From contig NZ_CP074102.1 in assembly GCF_018310535.1 (NCBI RefSeq), forward strand, positions 8,804,001-8,868,000: DNA of 64,000 nucleotides. The letters run 5' to 3'. Below, piece by piece: positions 1 through 9,503 of this stretch (its first letter is position 1; each line of letters begins with the position of its first letter). The notes beneath the pieces are model-generated. The model was not told the DNA's origin and did not search any database. It saw only the letters and a list, made by a program, of their open reading frames with translations. Position numbers and translations under genes: made by a program. This DNA is from Streptomyces mirabilis. GTDB taxonomy: Bacteria > Actinomycetota > Actinomycetes > Streptomycetales > Streptomycetaceae.

Positions 1-2383
1 GGTGCGCAGCGTGGCGATCTGGTCGTCGACGCTGTCGCTGCCGGCATCGCGGATGAGTTCGGCCCGGCGGACGTTGATGGTGGTGGCGCGCAGGTTGAGG
101 CCGGCCAGGAGCTGGTGGGCGAGGTCGATTTCCGCGTTGGCCTGGTCGGGGGCGTAGAGGGCGATGGCAAATGCCCGCAGGGCCTGATTGTGGGCGGCCT
201 CGCCGGCCTTGCCGTGCTGTTCGGCTTCGGTGCGTCCGGCGAGGTAGGCCGCGGCGGCACGTGCGGGTTGGCCTTGGAGCCAGTACAGGTCGCCCATCAC
301 GCGTTGGTGGCGGCCTTCCCAGCCGAGATTCTGGGCGGCGGCGAGGGCGGTGGGGAAGTCGCCGGTCAGGCGTGCGGCGTGGGCCAGGCCGCGGCGGGCG
401 GCCGGAGCGAGGCGGCCGCCCTGGTCGGCGACCTGTTGGTAGTCGCGGCGGGATTGGGCGGCTCGGCCGGTGTCACGCAGGGACTTGGCCCGGTAGTAGA
501 GCGCCATCTCCTGCAGGTCGGCGGGCAGCAGTTCGGCGTCGAGGACGGCGGTGAGTCGGCTGGCGGTGCGAGCACGGTGTTCGTGCTGGCGGCGGGTGAG
601 GGTGCTGAGGAGTTCCACGAGGGCGTCGGTGCACGTACCGGGCGCCGGGGCGCCGGCGGCGGGTGGGGTGATCGGCTCCCAGACGGAATCGCCGACGTAG
701 GTCCATGCGGCGTCGGTGAGCCAGTCGAGGTCGAGGTTGTAGTCCCGGGCGAGCGGCAGTCCCTGCTGCAGGCAGCCCACCAGCAGCAGGCGGTCCGGCG
801 CTTCGCTGGCGCTCCACTGCTCGCCCAGCGCGCTGAACGCCCGCTCGGCTGCGGCGCGCCAGTCCCCGTCGGACCAGCGGTCGTCTGTCTGGTCGTCGGC
901 GTTGCGGATAGTGGAGCGGATCAGGGCGTGCAGGTGGAACGGCCACTGCCCGAAGGGGCTTTCGCGGATGAACGGGCGCTCGGTCAGCCGCTGTGCGGGT
1001 GCCTCGTGCGTCAGGCCCGCGGCCCGGGTCGCCAGGGCCAGGTCGAAGGCGTCCAGGAGGCTGACCGAGCGCAGAACGTGCCGCTCGTCTGTGGTGAGGT
1101 CGGTCAGGGTGCGGGTGATCAGGGCCGGGAAGTCGTGGGCGAAGTCGGAAGGCCGGGGGGTGCGGCCGGTGCGGCGGATCTCCAGGAACCGCATGACGGC
1201 CAGGTCGAGGTAGAGGGGCAGGCCGTGCGATCGGGAGGTGATGACCTGGCGGATGTGGTCGCCGATGACCGGTTGTCCGTCGCGGGAGAGGCGGCGGGCG
1301 AGGTAGTCGTCGCAGTCCTCGGGCGAGAAGTCACCAACCAGGATCTGCCGTCCGTGGCTGGCGGTGCCCGGTGTGGTGCGGGCGGAGGGGAGGGCTGGGG
1401 CGGCAAGTCCCGGCCAGGCCGCCGGCCCGGTGTAGTCGAGCTGGCCCTGCAGGGCGGGGTCGGCCCACTGCAGACGGGAGCGGCCGGTGATGACGAAGAG
1501 CGCGTTGGGCATGAGCCACACCACGCGCTGCAGGAGGCGCTCCAGATCGCGGTGGGTGCGGTCGCCGATGTCCTCGAATGTGTCGAACAGGACGACCGGC
1601 GTGACGCGCTTGCCCGTAGGGAGGCGGGCGAGCTCCCACGCCAGCAGGTGCGGGTAGTAGGAGAGCGTGTCCAGGTCGGGTTCGGCCTCCAGAAGGTCGG
1701 CCAGGCGCGTGCAGGCGGCGAGCGCGCGGACGGTCTGCCGCCGCTCGCGCAGGGCGCGCACCAGCGCACCGGTGGCCTGGCCGACGACCGAGCCGACGGT
1801 GCCGGGCAGCAGCAGCGTCTGAGCGACGTCGGCGAGTGCGGACTGCATCTGCTGGGGCAGCGCCTGGCGCGCACTTGGAGGCGAGGCCGCCGCGGCGCAT
1901 GTACTCCTCCAGCGGCTCGCCGGGATGGTTCGCGTCCCAGTAGCGGCGCAGCGCCAGGTCGAAGGCGGGCAGCGGACGGCCGATCCCGGCGACGGCGGCC
2001 CGGATCGTCAGGACGATCTGCTCGAAGTCGGTGCCGGCGGAGCGGGCGAGGTCGATCCGTACGGGCAGGATCCGGCCGGTCTGCCAGGTGGGTTCGCCCC
2101 ATTGCGCGGGCCGGCGCCCGGCGTCGGCGAGGGTCGCCTCCAGCTTCCTGGACAGGGTGGTCTTGCCGATGCCGCCCACCCCGTGGAAGACGAGCACGTT
2201 GTGGCGGGGCGCTTCGAGGTCCTCGACATTGAAGCCGGGGGCGCTGGTGCGCCGCAAGTGCTCGGTGAGCGCGGCCGCGACCAGCTCCCACTGCGCCTGC
2301 CGGTTCGTGAACGCCTCGTCAGCCCGCACGCTGCGGTCGTTCGTACTGAACAGGTCCCTGAGATCCCGGCCCGCCACATCCAC
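1..2383 (-). pseudogene. STAND/NACHT-like P-loop ATPase with helical-repeat C-terminus, frameshifted and cut by the window edge
   Basis: The gene reads leftwards from an ATG at 2383. About 45 residues in is the region leading to the Walker A motif GVGGIGKTT (near residue 71). After about 168 residues the frame breaks at roughly 1865-1880. Coding then continues in another minus frame, open to base 1, with a Walker B-like VVLFDTFEDIGD, a hydrophobic ITGRSRLQW segment, and a long Ala/Arg-rich helical part that resembles TPR repeats. Family knowledge: such proteins are signal-transduction or conflict-type NTPases in which ATP binding drives oligomerisation. Here a single-base indel separates the P-loop half from the rest, so the gene is either broken or carries a sequencing error. 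No N-terminal effector domain is visible; the 3' end lies outside the window. Confidence 0.7.
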
Positions 2384-2609
2384 CCCCGAAAAATGATCAC
2401 CAGCAGGGTCAACCTATGCCCGCCCTAAGGGATTTGGGGAGACCGCTCTGCTGCCATGGCCCGGCCGGACGACGGATTCAAGCCTGCCCGCACCTCGGAG
2501 CGCCATGGCGGCACCGAACCGGGAGCCACGCCGGACTCGCTCAGGACCGGACGGGGCGCGCTGGGTCAGGGCCCGGGGACTCGCCGTGTATGTCTTCGGC
2601 GTGATCGAA

Positions 2610-3059
2610 AAGGGCTCGGGAGAGATGGTGGCTGCGACCATCCGTACCGTCTTCGCGCAGACCACCGGCGAGGCAGTGCGCACCCAGCTGAACGTGGTGG
2701 CCGACATGCTCGGACGGCAATTCCCGCAGGTCAAGAGCATGCTGCTGGACGCCGCAGTCGACATCACCGCGTTCGCTGACTTCCCGTCGGCGCACTGGAA
2801 GAAGATCTGGTCCACCAACCCGCTGGAACGCCTGAACCGGGAGGTCAAACGCCGGGCCGACGTCGTCCAGGTCTTCCCCAACCCTGCCGCTCTGGAACGG
2901 CTGGCCGCTGCGGTCCTGGCCGAACTCCACGACGAATGGCAGGTCCTCGACCGCCGCTACCTCTCCGAAGCCTCCATGGCCGAACTCCTCACGACGCAAC
3001 CCGTCGCGGACGACCACCAGCTTCCTCCACAGCAGAAACCGCACCAGCTCGGCCAGTGA
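2610..3059 (+). pseudogene. IS256-family (mutator-type) transposase, C-terminal fragment
   Basis: The frame ending in TGA at 3059 gives a typical IS256 C-terminus: GEMVAATIRTVFAQ, then SAHWKKIWSTNPLERLNREVKRR (about residues 97-120 of the open frame), FPNPAALERL, and a DEWQ..RRYLSEASM tail. The WSTNPLERLN..(I/V)KRR block holds the last acidic DDE residue. The first two catalytic aspartates and more than half of the usual roughly 400-residue protein are missing, and the bases before about 2610 are unrelated. No terminal inverted repeat was found on either side. Dead remnant. Confidence 0.8.
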
Positions 3060-3238
3060 CTACACCACTCGGCGGGACATCATCGACAAGGCGGTTCAAC
3101 CCCGCCTGCCAGTTGGCTCGGCGAGGGCAGGGTCGATGCCGATCAGCGCCGCGCCGGTGGCAGGCCGTCCCCGGTTCCGGTGGGTCGGCGCGGGCTCTCC
3201 ATGAGCCGCTCCGCGTGAATCGTTCCGCCGAGCAAACG

Positions 3239-4213
3239 TCACTGAGCCGTGCGCCGTTCAGCGGACAGGCCGTGAAGCTGCCAGTCGCGAGGCGCTATGC
3301 CATAAGCGGCACGGAAAACACGGCTGAAATGGCTGGGGCTCACGAAACCCCAGCGTCGGGCGACGGTCGCCACCCCGAGTCCCAGAGCCGGGGACCGTAG
3401 AAGATCCCGACGGCACCGCTCCAGTCGCTGCATCCGGATCCACTCCCCGACGGTGGTTCCCTCCGACTGGAACAACTTGTGCAGGTAGCGCACCGAAATG
3501 AAGTGAGCGGCGGCGATCGCGGTGGGTGACAGGTCCGTGTCGGAGAGGTTTTGCAAGATGTGGTCCTTCACTCGCACCATCATGGCTGCGGCAGTTTCAG
3601 GAGCCTGAGGCCTGAAGCGGCCGCGCCGCTCGTTGATGAACAGTGCCAGCAGGTCGAGCCCGGTGGCGACGAACTGACGGCCGACGAAGTCGTCGAAGCC
3701 CGCTGCTTCGCGCGCCATGCGCGCGAAATAGGTCGCCACCAGTGCGGCACTTCCGGCACGACCCGAGAACGCTCTCGCAGTCAACGCCTGCAGGTCCTCG
3801 TCCCGCACGCGAAGCTCCTTTCGAGGGAAAAGAAAGGAGGTGAAGCAGAACTCGCCCTCCACTTTCTTTCTGAACACGCGAGACGCATCAGAAATGGAGA
3901 AATCTCCCGGCTCTATCAGGCACTCTCTCCCATCCTGCTCCTTGACGGCGCCGCCTCTGCGCTGAAGCGTGAGGATGAGGAATTCCTCCCCGTCCCGGGC
4001 TATCAGGCGCTTGCTGCGCGTCACCTCTTGAGACCCGGCCTGGACGTCCGACACCTGTGTGGCACCCAATTGGTGGGTGACGATTCTTCCCGGCGACGGA
4101 TCTTCCTCCAGTATATTGACATCGAGCGGTACGAACGTCTGGGACACCGCTTCATGCCAGCGCTCCATCCGGTCGGCTGCCGACAGCGCCGCGGTGGAAA
4201 GGACGACGGACAT
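3239..4213 (-). CDS. AraC-family transcriptional regulator
   Basis: 324 residues from the ATG at 4213, chosen because AAGGGGG lies just upstream and the protein then begins with the usual MSVVLSTAALSAADRMERWHE. The first roughly 190 residues resemble the AraC-binding-like N-terminal domain (EPGDFSISDASR, FLFPRKELR). The last roughly 100 carry a double helix-turn-helix: LSPTAIAAAHFISVRYLHKLFQ and the signature WGFVSPSHFSRVFRAAYGIAPRDW. It should be a DNA-binding regulator of a nearby or distant operon. The only metabolic neighbour is a broken ABC permease, so its target cannot be read from context. The gene looks intact. Confidence 0.9.
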   Translation of the reverse strand: MSVVLSTAALSAADRMERWHEAVSQTFVPLDVNILEEDPSPGRIVTHQLGATQVSDVQAGSQEVTRSKRLIARDGEEFLILTLQRRGGAVKEQDGRECLIEPGDFSISDASRVFRKKVEGEFCFTSFLFPRKELRVRDEDLQALTARAFSGRAGSAALVATYFARMAREAAGFDDFVGRQFVATGLDLLALFINERRGRFRPQAPETAAAMMVRVKDHILQNLSDTDLSPTAIAAAHFISVRYLHKLFQSEGTTVGEWIRMQRLERCRRDLLRSPALGLGVATVARRWGFVSPSHFSRVFRAAYGIAPRDWQLHGLSAERRTAQ

Positions 4214-4374
4214 CTGGCCCCCTTGACATCCTGATCGACAGGCGGTTCGGATCCGGTCACCGGACAGCCCGATCACCGAAGACCCGGTGTGCCTTCCAGA
4301 ACACCGTGGCAGCCGGCCTGGGCCGGCACATCGCGTGAATCCGCTAGATCAGGGGTGCTGGACTGAGATGCCCC

Positions 4375-4596
4375 TCATTTGATGGCTCCGCTGGTGGCAC
4401 CGGCGACAACGTAGCGCTGAGCGACGACGAGCAGTACGGCGGCGGGGACGGACGCCATGACCGTGGTGGCCATGATGGCGTTCCACTGGTTCGTGTGGGC
4501 ACCGATGTACTGGTAGATGCCCAGGGTGATCGGCCGTACGGTCTGCGTGGTGGTCAGCGTGAGGGCGAAGAGGAAGTTGAGGCTGATCCCCGGGAG
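4375..4596 (-). pseudogene. Sugar-type ABC transporter permease, C-terminal stump
   Basis: On the minus strand the frame ending TGA at 4375 reads GISLNFLFALTLTTTQTVRPITLGI, YIGAHTNQWNAIMATTVMASVP, then a hydrophobic VLLVVAQRYVVAGATSGAIK end. This is the characteristic last part of a MalG/LacG-type binding-protein-dependent permease (final transmembrane helices and the QRYVVAG..GA.K tail). The rest of the protein is missing: at about 4597 the sequence switches into the end of an IS3-family element. No partner permease, binding protein or ATPase is present, so this is a relic of a lost sugar uptake operon. Confidence 0.75.
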
Positions 4597-4840
4597 TGGA
4601 CACCGGGTTTCATGCGACGAGCGACAGCGTACGTGACGTGATCAGTTGTTGTTCGAACTCGGCTGGTGTGAGGTAGCCGAGCGCGGAGTGGCGGCGGCGC
4701 AGGTTGTAGTACGACATCCAGCGGAAGAGCTCGAGCCGGGTGTGGGCCTTCGAGGTCCAGCGGTATCCATGGAACAGCTCGCGCTTGAGACCCTGGAAGA
4801 ACGACTCGGCCAGGGCGTTGGCATTCACTGTCGAATGCGC
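4597..4840 (-). mobile_element. IS3-family insertion sequence remnant (end of orfB)
   Basis: The minus frame ending at 4610 gives the C-terminal integrase core of an IS3-family OrfB: NALAESFFQGLKRELFHGYR, RLELFRWMSYYNLRRRHSALGY and LTPAEFE. The glutamate of AESFF..LKRE is the last DDE residue. Only about 75 residues remain, and upstream (after about 4840) the sequence is unrelated. The outer end begins TGGACACCGGGTTTCATGC at 4597, directly against the broken permease, so this element caused that disruption. The other terminal repeat is lost. Confidence 0.8.
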
Positions 4841-4866
4841 TCGTTCCCCGCGTTGACGATGGACGT

Positions 4867-5145
4867 GTGCGGTTGATCCATCCGTTCCATCCCCGGTGCG
4901 GTGAGGCTTTCGAGTTCCTTGAGCGGCTCAACTCATGGCGCGGAGATGTGGTGTTGGTCCTCGACGGACAGGGCCGCAAGTGCTCGTTCCCACTGGAATG
5001 GACCGACGTGGCGCCGGTGGACGCGTTCGTCGCGGCGGCCCGTGGCGGTTGTGCGTATCGGACCCGGGATCTGGTCGAGTTGGCGGATCTGGTGGCCGGG
5101 CTGCTGTCTGGCGGCCGGAACGGTGTCGGGGAGATGACGCCGTGA
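4867..5145 (+). CDS. DUF5372-like small protein of a serine-recombinase cluster
   Basis: 92 residues from GTG 4867: HPFHPRCGEAFEFLE at the start, then VLVLDGQGRKCSFPLEWTDV and a helical RTRDLVELADLVAGL. From memory this matches the small DUF5372 family found next to recombinase genes in streptomycete mobile elements; this could not be tested here. It is the first of four same-strand frames (4867-6497) ending in a serine recombinase, which supports a mobile-element role. No catalytic motif is recognised. The next possible frame overlaps its stop (GTGA at 5142). Confidence 0.5.
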   Translation: MRLIHPFHPRCGEAFEFLERLNSWRGDVVLVLDGQGRKCSFPLEWTDVAPVDAFVAAARGGCAYRTRDLVELADLVAGLLSGGRNGVGEMTP

Positions 5146-5319
5146 TCGTCGTGGGATTGAGGCCGCTGTCGGGGGCGCTTGCAGGTGCCGCTGGGGGCGT
5201 GCGGAGGCTCGGGATGGTCCGTGACCTGCTTCTTCCGCTTCTCTGCTCGGCCTTCGCGCTCTTGGCCTCGGTGGTGGGCGGTCTGATTCTGGGGACATCG
5301 GGATCGACGGGGAGGCGCG

Positions 5320-5844
5320 ATGAGCCGGCCGGCAGGCAAGAAGGCGGCACTGAAGGAGTTCCGGGCGCTCAATCCGCGGCCCGAAGCCGTGATCGACGAT
5401 GACTTCGCCGCTTGTCCGTTCCTGGACCCGGACGATGTGGTGCAGGTCAAGTACGAGATGGTGCGGCGGGTGAGGGTGGACAAGGTGCCCGTGGCCCAAG
5501 CCGCTGCGGCTTTCGGGTTCTGCCGGCAGACCTTCTATGTGATCGCCGCCGCGCTGGACGCGGGCGGGCCGGCCGCGCTGGTGCCGGGCAAGCCCGGCCC
5601 GAAGGGACCGCGCAAGCTCACCGAGGAGGTCATGGGGTTCATCGAAAAACTCCGGTCCGGCGACGCCTCGTTGCGGTCGGCCCAGCTGGCGGAAGCGGTC
5701 TTGGAACGGTTCGGGATCACAGTTCATCCGCGGTCGGTGGAGAAAGCCCTGGCCAGGCGGCGCGAACCGCGCACTGCGGAGGAGGCCCATTACTGGCGAG
5801 GCGGCGGTCGAGGTGGGTGGGGCCGAGGTGGCTGGAAGGTATGA
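5320..5844 (+). CDS. Helix-turn-helix protein of the recombinase cluster
   Basis: 174 residues from ATG 5320. The middle reads VRVDKVPVAQAAAAFGFCRQTFY, a helix-turn-helix of the transposase or invertase type, followed by a PGKPGPKGPRKLT linker and a second winged-helix-like segment (LRSAQLAEAVLERFGITVHPRSVEKAL). It probably binds element DNA. The glycine- and tryptophan-rich tail (GGGRGGWGRGGW) is odd and overlaps the next frame, so the last roughly 25 residues may come from a frame change. It sits between the DUF5372-like gene and the recombinase fragment. Confidence 0.65.
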   Translation: MSRPAGKKAALKEFRALNPRPEAVIDDDFAACPFLDPDDVVQVKYEMVRRVRVDKVPVAQAAAAFGFCRQTFYVIAAALDAGGPAALVPGKPGPKGPRKLTEEVMGFIEKLRSGDASLRSAQLAEAVLERFGITVHPRSVEKALARRREPRTAEEAHYWRGGGRGGWGRGGWKV

Positions 5845-6073
5845 GGACCTGCGGGCCGCGGTCCTCGGCGGTGTCGATGGGGGATCCCGGCATGGCTGGG
5901 CGGTGCTGGCCCGTTCCGGCATGGCCGCCTGGATCAAGGCAGTCGTCCGGATCCCCGTTCGATTGCCGGCCGTTCGGCACGAGCCGTCGGCGCCGGTCGC
6001 GGTGGCGGGCGAGTTGGTGGAGGTGCTGGCCCGCATGGCATGGACGGCGGCCGGGGGCTGCCGCAGCGGATGA
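5813..6073 (+). CDS. Small protein of unknown function before the serine recombinase
   Basis: 86 residues from GTG 5813 (the open frame extends further upstream, so the start is uncertain). The sequence is compositionally normal: RYEDLRAAVLGGVDG, WAVLARSGMAAWIKAVV, ELVEVLARMAWTAAGGC. No domain is recognised. It ends 27 bases before the recombinase start. Because it overlaps the end of the helix-turn-helix gene in another frame, it might be the displaced second half of a longer protein. Confidence 0.4.
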   Translation: MGGAEVAGRYEDLRAAVLGGVDGGSRHGWAVLARSGMAAWIKAVVRIPVRLPAVRHEPSAPVAVAGELVEVLARMAWTAAGGCRSG

Positions 6074-6100
6074 CCACAGCGCCGCGGCGAGGAGGGTGCG

Positions 6101-6497
6101 GTGAGTATCGAGCAGACCGGGAAGGTCACGGTGGATCATCTGCGGCGGGACGCGTATTTGTATGTGCGCCAGTCCTCGCTCAAGCAGGTGGTCAACAACA
6201 GCGAGTCCACCCAGCGGCAGTACGCGCTTCGCGGCCGGGCCGTCGCGCTGGGCTGGACCGACTCCCAGATCATCGTGATCGACTCCGATCAGGGCCGTTC
6301 AGGGTCCTCGACGGCGGGCCGGGACGGCTTCCAGCACCTGGTCGCCGAGGTCTCCATGGGCCATGCCGGGATCGTCCTGGGACTCGAGGTGTCCCGCCTG
6401 GCCCGCAACAACACCGACGGGCACCGGCTGCTGGAGATCTGTGCACTGTCCGGGACGCTGATCCTGGACGAGGACGGACTATACGATCCGCTGAGCA
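6101..6497 (+). pseudogene. Large serine recombinase, N-terminal catalytic fragment
   Basis: Begins at GTG 6101. The resolvase catalytic domain is clear: DAYLYVRQSSLKQV (nucleophilic Ser in the YVRQS motif), STQRQYAL, IDSDQGRSGSS, GRDGFQHLVAEVSMGHAGIVLGLEVSRLARNN. After about 132 residues (PLSN, near 6497) the sequence changes to unrelated DNA and stops at 6544. Full-length members are usually several hundred residues long, with recombinase and zinc-ribbon domains after the catalytic one; these are absent. The catalytic residues survive but the DNA-binding part is gone, so the fragment should not recombine DNA. Confidence 0.85.
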
Positions 6498-6654
6498 ATA
6501 GTCCCCGAGTTCCGTGTTCGTCCGCAGCTCCCTGGCGCGACTGAGAGTGCCTGGACCTGGGCCCGTTACCTCGTTCGGGTGACTGTCGGCCGTTCTGACC
6601 CAACCTCGTCCGTAGTGCGCAACTCTCATCCCTGTCGGGATTCCTTCAGTCTGG

Positions 6655-7752
6655 GTGAAGTCGTGGAGGCGTGGGTTGGCTCTGGCCTTAGTACGCGATC
6701 TGCGCGAGTACCGGGCGCCGGTGAGCGAGGAGGAGCTCGCCGAGTTCGAGACCGATGTGCTGTCGGGGTTCGTGCTCGCGCGGGCATCGGCCGGTCTGGT
6801 TGACAGCACCATTCGCAACGACACCAACCATCTGGAGCTGATCCGAGACTGGTTCGGCCGTCCGCGGTGGGAGATGGAGCCGGCCGACGCCGACGTCTAT
6901 TTCGGCAAGGTGCTCCGCGACGCCAAACCCTCGACCCGGACCGGTCGGGCGGGTGCGTTGGCGGTGTTCTTTCAGTTCCTTGAGCTGCGGCACAAGGTCG
7001 AGCTGCACAACCTCACCGGCCGTGTGGTCGAGTGCCCGCTGGATGAGATGAACCGGCCGCGGGCCTCGGTGGAGCCGCAACTGCGGATCCCGCCCAGCGA
7101 AGCGGAGATCGAGGCGCTGTTCGCGGGGTGGCGCGAGGAGCTGGTGACGTGACGCAAGTTCGGTCCGGCTGCCCGCAACTACGCGGTGGCCCGGCTGGCG
7201 GCGGACGTGGGACTGCGGATCAACGAGGCACGGATGCTCGACCTGGACGACGTCCGGTGGGAGCTGGGCCGGTTCGGCAAGCTCAACGTCCGGCATGGCA
7301 AGGGCTCCCGAAGGCGTGGGCCGAAGCCGCGGCTGGTGCCGTTGATCAACGGCGCCGACCGCAACCTGCGGTGGTTCATCGAGGACGTGTGGGGCCACTT
7401 CGACGCCGACCACACCCGGCCCGGTGCCCCGCTGTTCCCCTCCGAGCGCAAGAACCGGGACGGCTCCTGCTCGCGGGCGACCGCCGACGTCTTCCGCCGG
7501 CCGCTGGCCGATGCCGCCGCCCAGCACCTGCCCACCTGGGCCGGGAAGCTCACTCCGCACGTGCTGCGCCACTTCTGCGCCTCCCAGCTCTATTTCGCCG
7601 GCATGACCTTGTTCGCCATCCAGGAACTACTCGGACATACCTGGACCGGCACCACGGCCCGGTATATCCACGTCCACGGCGCCCATGTCGAAGACGCCTG
7701 GGTCGCCGGACAGCAGCGCGCCACCGACCGATGGAAAGGACTGGCCCAGTGA
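6655..7752 (+). pseudogene. Tyrosine recombinase (first of a three-gene module) with an in-frame TGA
   Basis: One frame runs from 6655 to 7752 apart from a TGA at 7150-7152. Before it lies a SAM-like core-binding domain (DSTIRNDTNHLELIRDWFG, STRTGRAGALAVFFQFLELR). After it lies the catalytic domain: GLRINEARMLDLDD (first Arg), PHVLRHFCASQLY (H-x-x-R), LLGHTWTGTTARYIHV (His and the nucleophilic Tyr). All catalytic residues are visible, so the protein was once functional. The stop splits it between the two domains. The start is uncertain because upstream DNA is a junction with the truncated serine recombinase. Its stop overlaps the next start (GTGA). Confidence 0.85.
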
Positions 7753-8072
7753 AGTGGAACCTTCGCCTGACGGCTGCCAACCGCGGCATCTGGAAGGCCA
7801 GCGAACTCCAGCGGATGCTCGCCGAACGCGACGTGGTGATCAGCGCGGGGAAGATGTCGGGCCTGTGGTCCGGCCAGCCGAACACCGTCAAGCTCGACGA
7901 GCTGGACGTCATCTGCGCCGTGCTCGGATGCGGAGTCGAGGAACTGCTGCTGCCCGAGCCGGAGCGGGTGCCAGAGCCGGTGCCGGCGACCGACTCGCAG
8001 GCCACGGCGGTGGGCCAGCCGCGCGCCGTCGCCCCGCGTCCTCGCACCGGCAGGTCTCTGCCACCGCGATGA
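7749..8072 (+). CDS. XRE/Cro-type helix-turn-helix regulator of the recombinase module
   Basis: 107 residues from GTG 7749, overlapping the previous stop by four bases. The first roughly 70 residues form a compact Cro/C1-type helix-turn-helix: ASELQRMLAERDVVISAGKMSGLW then TVKLDELDVICAVLGCGVEELLL. The tail is a Pro/Glu/Arg-rich linker. Its stop overlaps the ATG of the next gene (ATGA at 8069), so the three genes look translationally coupled. It is likely the regulator or accessory DNA-binding factor of the module. No lesion is seen, unlike in both neighbours. Confidence 0.75.
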   Translation: MKWNLRLTAANRGIWKASELQRMLAERDVVISAGKMSGLWSGQPNTVKLDELDVICAVLGCGVEELLLPEPERVPEPVPATDSQATAVGQPRAVAPRPRTGRSLPPR

Positions 8073-9371
8073 CCTGCGTGCACTGTGGCAAGCCGCTGCC
8101 CGAAGGGTCTCGGCGAGACCGGGCGTACTGTGACAACAAGTGCCGGGGCCTGGGCTCCTACTACCGGCGCAAGGCGGGCGTCCCACCCCCGCCGCGCTGG
8201 CAGCATCCCGCCTTGACCTCGGACAACCCCGCGCTGCGGTCGGCTGCGGCCCACGCCAAGCAGCTCGGCGAGACCAACGGATGGTCGCCGTCGCTCGTGC
8301 GGTGCGCGATGGACGGCCTGACGGCGGTGCTGGAGGGCCGTCCGCCTGGCAGGCCCGTGAAGCTCACCGAAGTCCGTGCGCGAATACCGCGACACGCTTC
8401 CAGTCATCGGGTTGCCGAGGTCCTCACCGACCTGGAACTTCTGGAAGATGACAGCGCGTTGGCGATCCGCTCCTGGATCGACGACCGCACCGGCGAACTG
8501 CCCGTCGGCTTCGCCGGCGACGTCCGCGCCTGGAGGAAGGGTGCTGGTCCTGCTCGACGGCGACAGTCGTGCCAAGCCCCGGTCCCGCACCTGCCTCTAC
8601 GTCTACTTCGGCTGCGTTCGCCCCCTGCTGGAGAACTGGACGGCGACCCGTGGGCACCTGCGCGAGATCACCGTCACCGACGTCACGGCCGTGCTGTCAC
8701 CCCTGCGTGGATGACAGCGTCGCAACGCGATCGCCGCACTACGCTCGCTGTTTCGCTTCGCCAAGAAGCGCGGCCTGATCTTCGCCAACCCCACCACCCG
8801 CCTGAAGGCCGAGGACATCCCGCGCAACCTGCTGCCGATGACCGACGCCGAGGTCCTCGCCGTCGAGCGGATCGCCGCCACCCCGGCGCAACGGCTGATC
8901 GTCGCCCTGGCCGCCGTCCACGCCGCCCGCGCTGCGGCCATCCGACGTCTCACCTTGGACGACCTCGACCTTCCCAACCGCCGGATCACCATCGCCGGAC
9001 ACGCCCAGCGGCTTGGCGAACTGTCTCATCAGACCCTGCTGGCCTGGCTCGCCCAGCGTCGCGTCACCTGGCCGAAGACTCCCAACCGGCACGTATTGAT
9101 CAACGCGAAGACGGCCCTGGGAACCGGGCCAGTCAGTGCCGAATACCTCAAGCGGCACCTGCTGCACCAGGGTGTCTACCTCGAACGCATCCGCGGCGAC
9201 CGGGTACTGCACGAAGCACTGACCGTCGGCGCCGACCCGTTGCACCTCGCCCTGGTCTTCAACCTGTCCCACACCGCCGCGAGCCGCTACGCGACCATCG
9301 CCCAAAACCTGCTCGACGACCAGACGGGAGTCCGCCGAGATGCGGTCGGAAGGGAGAGCGGGCGCTCTTGA
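8069..9371 (+). pseudogene. Zinc-finger plus tyrosine-recombinase-like integrase, frameshift and stop
   Basis: Starts at ATG 8069 with a Cys cluster (MTCVHCGKPL, AYCDNKCRGLGSYYRRK), a likely treble-clef or zinc ribbon. It continues to about residue 155 (FAGDVRAW), where the frame shifts near 8535. Coding continues as VLVLLDGDSRAKPR, TCLYVYFGCVRPLLENW, hits a TGA at 8712-8714, and resumes in the same frame: ALRSLFRFAKKRGLIFANP, AVHAARAAAIRRLTLDDLDL, ending at 9371. The C-terminal half has the integrase fold, but the usual H-x-x-R and tyrosine are hard to see, which suggests an auxiliary recombinase. Two independent lesions make it dead. Confidence 0.75.
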
Positions 9372-9503
9372 CGGTGCCCGTAAGGGGATCTCCGACCGAA
9401 CGATGCTGGCGGAGCAGACAGAAAAGACCGGCACGGCTGCTGTCGAGGAAGTGCCGTTAAACCAGTGGCGTCCCCGTGGACGAGCCTCATAGCTTGTGCG
9501 CTC

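Noticed and set aside
115..2232. Long plus-strand open frame (about 705 codons)
   Set aside because: It is antisense to the ATPase gene; Gly/Val/Arg-biased composition without motifs is the usual shadow of a high-GC gene.
5142..5402. Possible small membrane protein overlapping the DUF5372-like stop (GTGA start)
   Set aside because: One hydrophobic stretch is present, but the frame continues as noise through the next gene; too weak to call.
7150..8714. In-frame TGA codons as possible recoding (selenocysteine or suppression)
   Set aside because: No SECIS-like context or conserved pattern was seen, and the second gene also has a frameshift; ordinary decay is simpler.
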